A stretch of 64,000 nt of DNA from Planctomycetaceae bacterium (GTDB lineage: Bacteria > Planctomycetota > Planctomycetia > Planctomycetales > Planctomycetaceae): assembly GCA_015485495.1 (NCBI GenBank), contig WFTL01000062.1, positions 1 to 64,000 of the forward strand, read 5' to 3'. Position numbers and translations under genes: made by a program. Of the stretch, positions 9,539 through 18,498 are shown piece after piece. Under the pieces are notes generated by a model. That model was not told where the DNA came from. It ran no database searches and worked only from the letters and a program-made list of their open reading frames with translations. The first letter of the stretch is position 1, and the number at the start of each line of letters is the position of its first letter.

Positions 9539-10900
9539 ATGAACCGACCGCTGCAAATCGCCCTGCTGCTTCTGATGTGCCTGCTGGGGGGAAGCACACC
9601 GGTCCGCGGAGACCTGCGGATCGGGGTGTTTGAAACCGACGCGTCGCCTCCCATCGGAAGCCCGCTGGCGTACAACCCGACCGTCGGCGTTCAGATGCCG
9701 CTGAGCTGCCGGGGAATCGTGATTCTGGGCAGCGGCGATCCGATCGTGCTGGCTGCGGTGGACTGGATCGGAATCAGCAACGGCGGTCAGACCGTCTTTC
9801 GGGAACAACTGGCGTCCGCCGCCGGTACGCATCCGGACCGCGTGTGTGTTCATGTCCTGCATCAGCACGATGCCCCCCGCTGCGACTTCACGGCCGCCGC
9901 TCTGCTGGAAGATGCCGGTCTTCCCGGCGCGGGCTTCGATGACCGGTTTGCACGAGACGTCATTCAGCGTGCGGCAGCGGCCGTTGTCCGGGCTCAGCAG
10001 ACCGCGCAGCCGGTCACTCACGCAGGTCTGGGAGACGGTCGAGTGGACAAAGTGGCCTCCAACCGCCGGATCCTGGGCCCCGACGGCAAAGTGCAGTACA
10101 CGCGGTTCACCGCCACGGCGGATCCGAAAATCCGGGCCTTTCCGGCCGGCACCATCGACCCGCATCTGAAAATGGTCAGCTTCTGGAACGGATCGCAGCC
10201 CCTGGTGGCACTGACGTACTACGCCACACACCCTCAGAGTTATTACCGAACGGGACTGGCCAATCCCGACTTTCCGGGCATGGCCCGCAACGCCCGGCAG
10301 GAGGAAGCCGGCGTGCCCCACATCCATTTCAATGGAGCCGGAGGCAACATTGGCGCCGGAAAGTGGAACGACGGGGCACCGGAAAACCGACAGGTTCTTG
10401 CCGATCGCGTTGCCGAGGGCATGCGGCGCGCCTGGGAGGCCACTGTCCGGTTTCCCATCGATGCTCCGGACGTCGTCTGGAAATCCGTTCCGGTTCTGCT
10501 GCCGCCGGCGGAACATCTGAATGAACAGGAACTGACGGCCCGCATCCGCGATGCGTCATTGAAACCGAACGAACGATTCCACGCGGCTGTCTCGCTGGCA
10601 TGGCTGCAGCGCTGCCGTGATCAGATTCCGATTTCCGTGGGCTGCCTGAGTGTCGGACGGGCCCGGATCCTGCACCTGCCCGGTGAACTGTTCGTCGAAT
10701 ACCAGCTCAATGCCCGGAGACTCCGTCCGGATCTGTTCGTCGCCATGGCGGCCTACGGCGAATACGCTCCCGGTTATATCGGAACCGAAATCGCCTACAG
10801 CCAGGGCGGCTACGAAACCAGCCCCCGCAGTTCCCGGGTCGCGCCCACCGTGGAAGGCGTTCTCATGCAGGCCATCGCCACACTGCTGGACGCCCGTTGA
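9539..10900 (+). CDS. Neutral/alkaline non-lysosomal ceramidase-like secreted protein
   Basis: This protein of about 453 residues has a signal peptide (MNRPLQIALLLLMCLLGG ... VRG). It matches the N-terminal domain of neutral ceramidases that many planctomycetes carry in several copies. The motif RVCVHVLHQHDAPRCD supplies candidate zinc-binding histidines, and YATHPQSYY and FNGAGGNIGAGKWND are also conserved in such proteins. It is much shorter than a full neutral ceramidase (about 650-750 residues) and lacks the C-terminal Ig-like domain, so ceramide cleavage is uncertain. AAGGA lies 8 nt before ATG 9539; the ORF-track start at 9383 has no such support. Confidence 0.75.
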   Translation: MNRPLQIALLLLMCLLGGSTPVRGDLRIGVFETDASPPIGSPLAYNPTVGVQMPLSCRGIVILGSGDPIVLAAVDWIGISNGGQTVFREQLASAAGTHPDRVCVHVLHQHDAPRCDFTAAALLEDAGLPGAGFDDRFARDVIQRAAAAVVRAQQTAQPVTHAGLGDGRVDKVASNRRILGPDGKVQYTRFTATADPKIRAFPAGTIDPHLKMVSFWNGSQPLVALTYYATHPQSYYRTGLANPDFPGMARNARQEEAGVPHIHFNGAGGNIGAGKWNDGAPENRQVLADRVAEGMRRAWEATVRFPIDAPDVVWKSVPVLLPPAEHLNEQELTARIRDASLKPNERFHAAVSLAWLQRCRDQIPISVGCLSVGRARILHLPGELFVEYQLNARRLRPDLFVAMAAYGEYAPGYIGTEIAYSQGGYETSPRSSRVAPTVEGVLMQAIATLLDAR

Positions 10901-11009
10901 TCATCTGCATGGACCGACCGGACGCCACGCAGCCGCCCCGGCCGACAGGATCAGACGATTGTGAGTACCGTTCAGCCGGAACATGCACGCCGAGGTGGAC
11001 TGTCGGGGC

Positions 11010-11597
11010 TCATCCGGTTCCCGCCCCGGTTCCCGCATCTGGCACCGCACCCGGATCTGACGGCCGTTCCTGCATCTGGAGGACGCGGAGGCACCAGGCG
11101 GCGATTTTTCGATCCGGGACAGGACGCACCATGACACTGCCGGCTCCCGATTCGAAAAGAACGGGCAGCAGACTGCGGGCTGCGGGCGGAATGAGAACCA
11201 GGACCGGTGGAGCGGGACGGCACAGTCGGGAAAGTCGTCCCAGCAGAAGAAGAATATCACGCCCCTGATCTTCCATCACCAGAACGATACCGCGGCAGCC
11301 GTCTGTCTGCAGCGTTCGGTGCAGAGCACGGCCCGACTCGTACGAATCACACCGGACAGACAAAGACCGTGCCGATTCCTTCAGCCGGATGTCGGAACGG
11401 CTGCGAAGCTGCCGCGTCAGTTCCGTCTGGACGGCCGGAGCCCACCTGGAGGACGGTTCCAGAAAGGCAAAACGAACTGTTGTCCAGTCGGGAATCGCGG
11501 CATCCATGATCCGGCGGATCCGATCGTCCAGCCTGTCAGCAGGACCCGCCGGCGGCGAGACAGGATCGGTGCGGAAAGAGGAAGCAGAAGGTTTCAT
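11010..11597 (-). CDS. Protein of unknown function, translationally coupled to the MEKHLA gene
   Basis: I do not recognise this 195-residue protein. Its ATG overlaps the stop codon of the upstream MEKHLA gene as ATGA, which supports both reading frames and suggests coupled expression. The middle has an alternating hydrophobic pattern (GIVLVMEDQGRDILLLL, VLVLIPPAARSLLPVLFESG) that resembles a receiver-like or Rossmann-like fold. I see no phospho-acceptor Asp in the usual context. The tail is rich in Gly, Ala and Asp. Confidence 0.6.
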   Translation of the reverse strand: MKPSASSFRTDPVSPPAGPADRLDDRIRRIMDAAIPDWTTVRFAFLEPSSRWAPAVQTELTRQLRSRSDIRLKESARSLSVRCDSYESGRALHRTLQTDGCRGIVLVMEDQGRDILLLLGRLSRLCRPAPPVLVLIPPAARSLLPVLFESGAGSVMVRPVPDRKIAAWCLRVLQMQERPSDPGAVPDAGTGAGTG

Positions 11598-12094
11598 GCC
11601 GGCTGCTCCTTATCTTTCTTCTGATCTGCCTGTTCATCCAGCCAGGTCCATTCGGAAAATGTGGCGGCCTGACCGGCCGGCCGGCCGGCGGCATCCAGGA
11701 CGTTCCACACAACCGCCCGATGAATGCGGAACCGTCGGCCTGCGGCCGTGATGCGGATTCCGGAATAGTCGTCGATGAAACCGTCGCGTCGGGTGCGTTC
11801 CAGAAGCCGGGCACGTTCCGCCCGATGCACCGGCTCGGCCGTCAGCCGCGACGGCGTACCGAGAAACCGATCGGCCGGCATCTCCCACAGCCGCAGTGCC
11901 GCCTGATTGCCGTAATCCAGCAGCGGGTCGTCCTGGGTTCCGTGCGCCACGACAACAAAAGGTGCAGCATCCAGACAGCGGGCATCTGCTTCCGGCGTGG
12001 TGCGGGAAATGAGAGGCCGTTTCAGCCAGAGTTCGTAGGAATCGAGCAGTTGCGCCACGCGCTGCACGTGAGGGATTTTTTCAGCAGGCGACAT
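11594..12094 (-). CDS. MEKHLA-domain (PAS-like) protein
   Basis: This protein of about 166 residues matches the MEKHLA domain, a PAS-related module first named from plant HD-ZIP III proteins and also found alone in bacteria. Recognisable parts are VVVAHGTQDDPLLDYGNQAALRLWE and the following ADRFLGTPSRLTAEP. It has no attached kinase or regulator domain, so a small-ligand sensing role is inference. The start at 12094 (MSPAEKIPH) is chosen because the domain begins soon after it; it lacks a clear ribosome site. It overlaps the next gene by four bases. Confidence 0.75.
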   Translation of the reverse strand: MSPAEKIPHVQRVAQLLDSYELWLKRPLISRTTPEADARCLDAAPFVVVAHGTQDDPLLDYGNQAALRLWEMPADRFLGTPSRLTAEPVHRAERARLLERTRRDGFIDDYSGIRITAAGRRFRIHRAVVWNVLDAAGRPAGQAATFSEWTWLDEQADQKKDKEQPA

Positions 12095-12417
12095 ATGCGA
12101 CCGTCGAACCGAGTGGCGAAAAAAGACCGGAAGACAACACGGGACCTGGTGACTGAACGAAAACAGCGCGGCTGACCAGAGCGGCCGGCCGAGGGCGACC
12201 TGACCGGCCGGGGGGCGATCCATTTTCGAATTCTACAGGAAGCAGCCGCCGGACACATGCATTCGGTTTTTCCGTTCGCTAAAAGCTCGGCCCGATTCCG
12301 GCGGCTGTCGAGACCAACCGGCCCGCCTGGAAGGGCCTCCGGGTTTCCGGAATCACCTGCCGTTCCGAACCGGAGATGCGTGAACGTCTGACGGAAAGAA
12401 CTGAGGAGTCCTGCTGC
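12095..12417. other. Divergent intergenic region between MEKHLA and SET genes
   Basis: This 323-bp gap lies between divergent genes. A TAGAAT-like minus-strand -10 element lies at about 12228-12233, with only a weak -35 17 nt before it. No coding capacity is convincing. Confidence 0.4.
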
Positions 12418-12843
12418 GTGCCGTTTCAGCCATCACCATGGATCGAAGTCAAACGCGTGCCGCGTAAAGGACGCGGTGTGTTCGCTCGTCAGGACATTCC
12501 CGCGGGGACGGTTTTCGAGCGTGTTCCTGTGATCGTGATTCCCGCAGAAGAAGTCCTTGAATCTGCCGACAACCCGGTTCTGGCCCATTATGTGTTCGAC
12601 TGGGGACGCGGCACGGTCGCTCTGGCGCTGGGCTACGGATCGATTTATAACCATTCGTATCGTCCCAACGCCCGCTACGACGACGAAGGTCGGCAGACGA
12701 AGATCTTCACCGCTTTGCGAGACATTGCGGCGGGAGAAGAAATCACGATCAACTACAATGGTCATGAGGACGACCTGACCCCCGTGGGATTCGAGGTTGT
12801 GGAGAACGAGTCCCGATCGGCCGTTCTGTCATCGGCTTCCTGA
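12418..12843 (+). CDS. SET-domain protein (putative lysine methyltransferase)
   Basis: This protein of about 141 residues is almost entirely a SET domain, which transfers a methyl group from S-adenosylmethionine to protein lysines. The motifs are KGRGVFARQDIPAGTVF near the start, YNHSYRPNARY (the NHS-type SAM/active-site motif) and GEEITINYNG near the end. Small stand-alone bacterial SET proteins exist, but their substrates are mostly unknown. GTG 12418 is preceded by GAGGAG at about 9 nt and is preferred over the upstream start at 12376. Confidence 0.8.
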   Translation: MPFQPSPWIEVKRVPRKGRGVFARQDIPAGTVFERVPVIVIPAEEVLESADNPVLAHYVFDWGRGTVALALGYGSIYNHSYRPNARYDDEGRQTKIFTALRDIAAGEEITINYNGHEDDLTPVGFEVVENESRSAVLSSAS

Positions 12844-12966
12844 AACCGGGGGCCGGAAGCGCCGCGGGAAACACGACCGGATCAGGAAACAAACCGGACA
12901 TTCAGGTCCTTCATCTGCGGTCTCATCCCGACCTGGCGAATCGGATCAGTTCGTGCGCGTCCGATG

Positions 12967-12994
12967 TTGAACTGCGGGCACGGCGGCCTAGGAT
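12967..12994 (+). promoter_or_regulatory. Putative sigma70-type promoter for mrp
   Basis: TTGAAC and TAGGAT are separated by 16 nt, about 80 nt before the mrp start. The -35 hexamer is the same as the one before rplY. Confidence 0.45.
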
Positions 12995-13072
12995 TTCGGA
13001 TGAATCCGCGCAGACAGGCGTCTGCCGGTTACGTCTGTTCTGCTGCTGTTTTCGCCAGGAAGTCCCGTTTAC

Positions 13073-14140
13073 ATGGCCACTGTGGATGAAATTCGTCACC
13101 GCGTCAGCCAGGTCGTCGATCCGGAACTGAAGCGTTCGCTGGGCGACCTGCGTCAGATTCGCGACGTCTGCTGTTCCGACGACGGCATTGCCATTGACGT
13201 GGAACTGCTCACACCGGCCTACCCGGACCCCGACCGACTGAAGGTTCTCATTCAGGAAGAACTGCAGGATGAAGCAGCCGCCGGGCGATCAGTCACCGTC
13301 CGCATCCATCCGACCGTGCGGGGCCGCGATGCGGGCGGCCGCATCGGTCTGAACGTGCACAACATCATCGCGGTGGGCAGCGGCAAAGGCGGCGTGGGGA
13401 AAAGCACGGTCGCCGCCGCTCTGGCGTCCGGACTGAAATCCTTCGGATGCCGTGTGGGGCTGATGGATGCCGACGTGTACGGCCCCAGCATTCCGCACAT
13501 GATGGGAGCGGACGGGCAGCCGGCGGCCAAAGAACTGCAGGGGCCGGACGGGCGGAAAATCGTGCGGATCGAACCGATCGATGTGGGCGGAATCCGGCTC
13601 ATGTCGATGGGATTTTTCATGGAAGACGGGCAGTCGGTCGTGTGGCGCGGTCCCATGCTGCACAAGGCCCTGACTCAGTTTCTGAAGGACACCGACTGGG
13701 GAGAACTGGACTATCTGATCATCGACCTGCCGCCAGGCACCGGCGATGTGTCTCTGACGCTGTCGCAGCTGGTGGGACTGGCCGGGGCGGTCATTGTGTG
13801 CACTCCTCAGCAGGTGGCTCTGCTGGATGCCGTGAAGGCCGTCGACATGTACCGAAAAGTCAACGTTCCGGTACTTGGATTCGTGGAAAACATGACGGGC
13901 GAAATCTTCGGTCGCGGCGGCGCGGCCCGGGTGGCAGAAGAACTCCAGGTGCCTTTCCTGGGAGAAATTCCCATTCAGGCCTGCATCCGGGAACTCAGCG
14001 ATCAGGGCCGGATTCCGGCTCTGCTGGATCAGGACAGTCCGGCGCGGGAATCGCTTCAGCACGTCTGCCGCAGCGTGGCCATGGAAGTGGCCCGCCATCT
14101 GCTGGAAACTCCGTCCGCCCCCACGCTGGAAATTCTCTGA
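13073..14140 (+). CDS. mrp: Mrp/NBP35-family ATP-binding Fe-S cluster carrier
   Basis: This is a 355-residue P-loop ATPase of the ApbC/Mrp/NBP35 family, thought to carry or deliver Fe-S clusters. The N-terminal 80 residues form a MIP18/DUF59 domain. The deviant Walker A is GSGKGGVGKST near residue 105, with DADVYGPSIPHMMG and YLIIDLPPGTGD following. The place where many members carry a cluster-binding CxxC reads ENMTGEIFGRGGAA here, so that cysteine pair is missing. It lies immediately before sufE and sufS on the same strand, which supports a role in Fe-S assembly. Confidence 0.88.
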   Translation: MATVDEIRHRVSQVVDPELKRSLGDLRQIRDVCCSDDGIAIDVELLTPAYPDPDRLKVLIQEELQDEAAAGRSVTVRIHPTVRGRDAGGRIGLNVHNIIAVGSGKGGVGKSTVAAALASGLKSFGCRVGLMDADVYGPSIPHMMGADGQPAAKELQGPDGRKIVRIEPIDVGGIRLMSMGFFMEDGQSVVWRGPMLHKALTQFLKDTDWGELDYLIIDLPPGTGDVSLTLSQLVGLAGAVIVCTPQQVALLDAVKAVDMYRKVNVPVLGFVENMTGEIFGRGGAARVAEELQVPFLGEIPIQACIRELSDQGRIPALLDQDSPARESLQHVCRSVAMEVARHLLETPSAPTLEIL

Positions 14141-14168
14141 ACCCGATTTTTCAGGTGTCCGCCCGATC

Positions 14169-14603
14169 ATGGCGCAGGCGATTCCGATGACTCTCGATGA
14201 ACTTCTGGAAGAGTTCGATGAACTGCAGGACTGGGAAGAACGCTGCGACCTGCTGATTGATCTGGGATTCGAACTGCCGCCTTTCCCGGAAGAATTCCGG
14301 ACGGATGAACATCTGGTACGCGGATGCCAGAGTCTCGTGTGGCTGGTGACGAACCTGGTGCATCAGGACGGTGTCGATCGGGTCGAAATCCTCGCCGACA
14401 GCGATGCGATGATCGTGCGGGGACTGATTGCCGTGCTGCTGGCGGTGTTTTCCGGCCGCACGCCCCAGGAGATTCTCAGCACGGATGTCGAAAAACTGTT
14501 CGACCGAATGGGCCTGAATCAGCATCTCAGTTCGACCCGGCGCAACGGACTGCACGGAATGGTGCGGCGTATTCGTGAATTCGCATCGGCCCACGCGGCA
14601 TGA
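14169..14603 (+). CDS. sufE: SufE-family cysteine desulfuration protein
   Basis: This 144-residue SufE-like protein accepts persulfide sulfur from a SufS-type cysteine desulfurase and passes it to Fe-S assembly. The sulfur-accepting cysteine is in VRGCQSLVW at about residue 53. WEERCDLLIDLG and the final RRNGLHGMVRRI are also family features. It begins 28 bp after mrp and is followed directly by sufS, so the three probably form one operon. Confidence 0.88.
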   Translation: MAQAIPMTLDELLEEFDELQDWEERCDLLIDLGFELPPFPEEFRTDEHLVRGCQSLVWLVTNLVHQDGVDRVEILADSDAMIVRGLIAVLLAVFSGRTPQEILSTDVEKLFDRMGLNQHLSSTRRNGLHGMVRRIREFASAHAA

Positions 14604-14742
14604 TGAATCCGTCCATTGTCCGGCGCAGGCGAACGAATATCCCGACGGCATCTGTCCGCTGCAGCGGGCCGCCGGATGCATCCTGCAGGACGAACCGAAC
14701 AACCCGACCGTCTCACTCAGCCCTTCGCAACCGGGCGGCCCC

Positions 14743-15990
14743 ATGAATCTGTCTTCCTCCGATCCAGTCAATCCGCACGCCATCCGGCAGCAGTTTCCGG
14801 TCCTGTGTCAGCAGCTTCCGCGCGGCCGTCCCGTCTTTCTGGACAGCGCCGCGTCTGCCCAAAAACCCGAAGTCGTCATCCGCCGGGAACGAGAAGTCCA
14901 GGAACAGTACTACGCCAATGCCTACCGCGGACGGTATCAGTTCGGGGCCCGCATCGATGAAGAACTGGAACGATCGCGGCAGGTCATCGCCCGATTTCTG
15001 GGAGCCGATTCCCCGGAATGCATCGCCTTCACCGCCGGCACCACGCTGGGACTGAATCAGGTGGCCTTCGGATGGGGACGGTCTCACGTTTCCGAAGGCG
15101 ACGAAGTCGTGGTGACTCCCATGGAACACCATGCCAACTTCGTTCCCTGGCAGCAGCTCGCTCATGAGCGCCGGGCGCGGCTGAAACTGTGGCCCATGAC
15201 CGATGATGGTCAGCTCGACATGACTCCGGAGGCCAGTCCGATCACCGAACGGACCCGCATCGTGGCCGTGTGTGCCATGTCCAATGTTCTGGGAACTGTC
15301 AACCCGGTCCGTGAAATCGCTCAGCGGGCCCATGATGTCGGTGCCGTCATTGTCGTGGATGCTGCACAGAGCGTGCCGCACGGACCAACCGATGTGCGGT
15401 CGGACGGCATCGATTTCCTGGTGTTTTCCGGACACAAACTGTACGGTCCGACGGGCGTGGGCGTGATCTGCTGTCGGCCGGACCGGGCGGAAGAACTGCA
15501 GCCGATTGTCTTCGGCGGACACATGATCAGCCGCGTCACAGTGGAATCATCCGAATGGGCCGATTATCCGGCCCGCATGGAGGCCGGCACTCTGCCGATC
15601 GTTCAGGCCATCGCTCTGGGAACGGCCGTCGACTGGGTAACGGAAATCGGCGTGCAGCGTCTGGCAGAGCATGAACACCACCTGCTGGCCGATGCGATGG
15701 AACGACTGCAGCAGATTCCGGGCATGACGATCTTCGGCCCCTCTGCCGACAGCCGGGGAGCCATCCTGTCGTTTCGCATCGATGGCCTGCACCCGGAAGA
15801 TCTGGCGGCGATGCTGGACCGGCGGAATGTGTTCACACGGCATGGGCATCACTGCGCGATGGTTCTGCACGACCGGCTGGGCGTTTCGGCGACCACACGA
15901 GTCAGTTTTGCGGCCTACAACACGAGCGACGATGTGGGCGCTCTGGTGGAAGCCATCGATTTCGCCCGGCAGAAGCTGCGACTCATCTGA
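14743..15990 (+). CDS. sufS: Cysteine desulfurase SufS
   Basis: This PLP enzyme of about 415 residues releases sulfur from L-cysteine for Fe-S clusters. The PLP lysine is in FSGHKLYGPTGVG. The catalytic cysteine is in RHGHHCAMVLHDRLG at about residue 371, in the short RxGHHC loop typical of the SufS (group II) type. The N-terminal FLDSAASAQKPEVVI is also typical. The ORF track opens at 14575, overlapping sufE, but ATG 14743 begins at the normal N-terminus of the family. The scaffold genes sufBCD are not in the window. Confidence 0.92.
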   Translation: MNLSSSDPVNPHAIRQQFPVLCQQLPRGRPVFLDSAASAQKPEVVIRREREVQEQYYANAYRGRYQFGARIDEELERSRQVIARFLGADSPECIAFTAGTTLGLNQVAFGWGRSHVSEGDEVVVTPMEHHANFVPWQQLAHERRARLKLWPMTDDGQLDMTPEASPITERTRIVAVCAMSNVLGTVNPVREIAQRAHDVGAVIVVDAAQSVPHGPTDVRSDGIDFLVFSGHKLYGPTGVGVICCRPDRAEELQPIVFGGHMISRVTVESSEWADYPARMEAGTLPIVQAIALGTAVDWVTEIGVQRLAEHEHHLLADAMERLQQIPGMTIFGPSADSRGAILSFRIDGLHPEDLAAMLDRRNVFTRHGHHCAMVLHDRLGVSATTRVSFAAYNTSDDVGALVEAIDFARQKLRLI

Positions 15991-16369
15991 AGTCGCGACG
16001 GCGATTCGAAAGATGACCGGGTCCGGTTTTCGCCTTCAACCGGCTGCCCGGTGCCCCCGCTTTCGTGATTTCGGCTTCCGTGATTCCGCGTATGGAATCC
16101 TTCCGGACCCCAAGAATAGTGAACATTTGATCCCTATCAGGGTTTCGGGGGTTTTTGGCCGACTTTTTCCGGTTGCTCCGGATTGGGTTCGCATTTCTAC
16201 CGGACAGTCGGTAAAATTGAAAAGTGATTCGCCATCGGTGTCCGATGGGTGACCTGACCGGGTGTCCGTTCGTATCGTGGGATTCGCGTCGTCGATACGG
16301 ATGCGTCGGTGTGTTGTCGTTGATCGCCGGGTACACCGCACACAACCTTTTGAGTCGGAGGATGAGCTG
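15991..16369. other. Intergenic region upstream of the acyl-CoA dehydrogenase
   Basis: This 379-bp gap is locally AT-richer than the genes around it. It contains CCCTATCAGGG followed by a G-rich and T-rich stretch near 16132-16160, and a TACCG/CGGTA palindrome at 16198-16213. No coding sequence is convincing. Confidence 0.55.
16198..16213. promoter_or_regulatory. Possible operator palindrome upstream of acyl-CoA dehydrogenase
   Basis: TACCGGACAGTCGGTA has complementary 5-bp outer arms (TACCG/CGGTA) and is followed by TAAAAT. The shape resembles operators of TetR-family regulators that control fatty-acid genes; that identity is inference. Confidence 0.35.
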
Positions 16370-18247
16370 ATGAGCACCACAACGGAACGCCCGCAGAGCG
16401 CACAGTCAGATGGCATTCAGGTGAGTGCAGAAGAGGCCCGGGCTCTTGCCGAAGAATCGCGGGAAGCGGACTGGGTGAACCCCAGTTTCATGAAAGAACT
16501 GTTCCTGGGGAACTTCCGCTTCGACCTGATTCATCCGTATCCGGAACGCACGGAGTGGCGTCCGGAGTTCACGGAGTTTTTCGACCGGTTCTCCGCGTTC
16601 CTGCGTGACACGTGGGATCCTGTCGAAGTCGACGCCACCGGCGAATACAACATGGACCATGTCGCCGAGCTGGCCGAAATGGGCGCGTTCGGCATCAAGA
16701 TTCCGAAGGAATACGGCGGTCTGGGATTCGATCAGCTCGAATACGCTCAGGTGATGGAACTGATCGGCTGTTACGACGGCAACCTGGGCGCTCTGCTGTC
16801 CGCTCACCAGTCCATCGGAGTTCCGCAGCCGCTCAAGCTGTTCGGTTCGGAAGAACTCAAGAAAGCCTATCTGCCGCGCTGTGCGAAAGGAGAAATTTCC
16901 GCATTCGCTCTGACAGAACCGGAAGTCGGATCGGATCCGGCACGTCTGACGACCAGCGTGCGGCTGAGCGAAGACGGTCAGCACTACATTCTCAACGGCA
17001 CCAAACTGTGGTGCACCAACGGAACGCTGGCCAGTCTGCTGGTCGTCATGGCCAAGCACGAAGAGTCCGGAAAGATTTCGGCGTTCGTCGTGGAAACGGC
17101 CTGGGAAGGGGTGGAAGTTCGACACCGCTGCCGCTTCATGGGACTCAAGGCCCTGGCGAATGCCGTCATCCGGTTCGAAAACGTGAAGATTCCGGTGGGG
17201 AATCTGATCGGCAAAGAAGGCCGCGGTCTGAAGATCGCCCTGACGACACTGAACGACGGCCGCCTGTCGATTCCCAACTCCTGCGTGGGCATGGCCAAGG
17301 CGTGTCTGAAAACCGTTCGTCAGTGGTCGACCGAACGCGTCCAGTGGGGCGTCCCGATCGGCAAACACGAAAGTCTGGCCCACAAGATCAGCGACATCGC
17401 TTCCATCACATTTGCCATGGAATCGATCGTCAAGCTGACCAGCTATCTGGCCAACGACAAGAAGCTGGACCTGCGTCTGGAAAGTGCCGCCTGCAAGGAA
17501 TGGAACAGCTGCCACGGCTGGAACATCATCGACGAAACGATGCAGATTCGCGGCGGCCGAGGTTACGAAACGGAAATCAGTCTGCGGGAACGCGGTGAAA
17601 AACCGGTGCCCGTGGAACGCTGCATGCGGGACATGAGGATCAACAAGATCTTCGAAGGGTCTTCAGAAATCATGCACCTGCTGATGGCCCGCGAAGCCGT
17701 GGACAAACATCTGTCCGTGGCCGGTGCTCTGGTCGATCCGAAATCGACCCTGATGGACAAGATCAAAGCGCTGCCGGGCATCGCTCTGTTCTACGCCACG
17801 TGGTATCCTGGCCGGTGGCTGAAGTCGCTGTTCACCCCGCGTTATTCGGCCTACGGCCGCTGGGCACCGCATCTGCGGTTCATCCATCGTGCGGCCGCCC
17901 GTCTGGCCCGGGAAAGTTTCCACGGCATGGCCCTGTACCGGGAAAAACTGGAACGCAAACAGGCGTTTCTGTTCCGCCTGGTCGACGTCGTCAATGAACT
18001 GTTCGCCATGTCCGCCACCATCGCCCGGGCCATCGCTCTGGAAAAACGCGGCGCTCCTGAAGCCCGCCAGGCAGCCGAACTGGCCGATGCGTTCTGCCGC
18101 AGAAGCCGTCGTGTGGTGAAGCAGCGGTTCCGGGAAGTCTGGCGCAACGACGACGACACGAAAGTGAAGATCACCCGGAGCGTCATGGACGGGGCCTTCG
18201 AGTTTCTCGAAGCCATGCCGCGGCGGCTGGAAGCCGAGGAATCCTGA
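16370..18247 (+). CDS. Acyl-CoA dehydrogenase family protein with C-terminal helical extension
   Basis: This FAD-dependent enzyme of about 625 residues catalyses alpha-beta dehydrogenation of acyl-CoA in fatty-acid oxidation. The first 420 residues form the catalytic core, with FALTEPEVGSDPARL, QIRGGRGYETE and INKIFEGSSEIMHLL (the usual position of the base-containing EG motif). A further 180 residues continue as mostly helical sequence, longer than short-chain enzymes (about 380) and closer to VLCAD or ACAD9-type proteins. ATG 16370 is supported by GGAGG upstream; the ORF-track start at 16262 is not. Acyl-chain preference is not deducible. Confidence 0.9.
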   Translation: MSTTTERPQSAQSDGIQVSAEEARALAEESREADWVNPSFMKELFLGNFRFDLIHPYPERTEWRPEFTEFFDRFSAFLRDTWDPVEVDATGEYNMDHVAELAEMGAFGIKIPKEYGGLGFDQLEYAQVMELIGCYDGNLGALLSAHQSIGVPQPLKLFGSEELKKAYLPRCAKGEISAFALTEPEVGSDPARLTTSVRLSEDGQHYILNGTKLWCTNGTLASLLVVMAKHEESGKISAFVVETAWEGVEVRHRCRFMGLKALANAVIRFENVKIPVGNLIGKEGRGLKIALTTLNDGRLSIPNSCVGMAKACLKTVRQWSTERVQWGVPIGKHESLAHKISDIASITFAMESIVKLTSYLANDKKLDLRLESAACKEWNSCHGWNIIDETMQIRGGRGYETEISLRERGEKPVPVERCMRDMRINKIFEGSSEIMHLLMAREAVDKHLSVAGALVDPKSTLMDKIKALPGIALFYATWYPGRWLKSLFTPRYSAYGRWAPHLRFIHRAAARLARESFHGMALYREKLERKQAFLFRLVDVVNELFAMSATIARAIALEKRGAPEARQAAELADAFCRRSRRVVKQRFREVWRNDDDTKVKITRSVMDGAFEFLEAMPRRLEAEES

Positions 18248-18248
18248 T

Positions 18249-18269
18249 GGAATTCCGTCCGGGAATTCC
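18249..18269. terminator. Inverted repeat just after the acyl-CoA dehydrogenase gene
   Basis: GGAATTCC is repeated across a 5-nt loop two bases after the stop codon, giving an 8-bp stem. There is no clear T-run, so termination is only suggested. Confidence 0.4.
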
Positions 18270-18498
18270 TGATCCGCACAGACACACGGAAGCGGTCATT
18301 GTCCTTCACCGATGATGACCGTTTTCCGTGCGCCGCCTTCATTCCGGATCGGATCGACCGCCGGCAGTCCGTCGGCCGGGACGATCCGGTCGGGTGAGGT
18401 TTCATGGAATCTGTGAATCGTCGGGCCGCCCGCAGCCGATGAAACACAGCGGGCGGCCGCGGCCGGTTCATGCTGCACCACCGCGGAAACAGACCGTC

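Noticed and set aside
15991-16369. Possible tRNA or riboswitch
   Set aside because: I could not form a cloverleaf or find a conserved riboswitch core; only a small palindrome remains.
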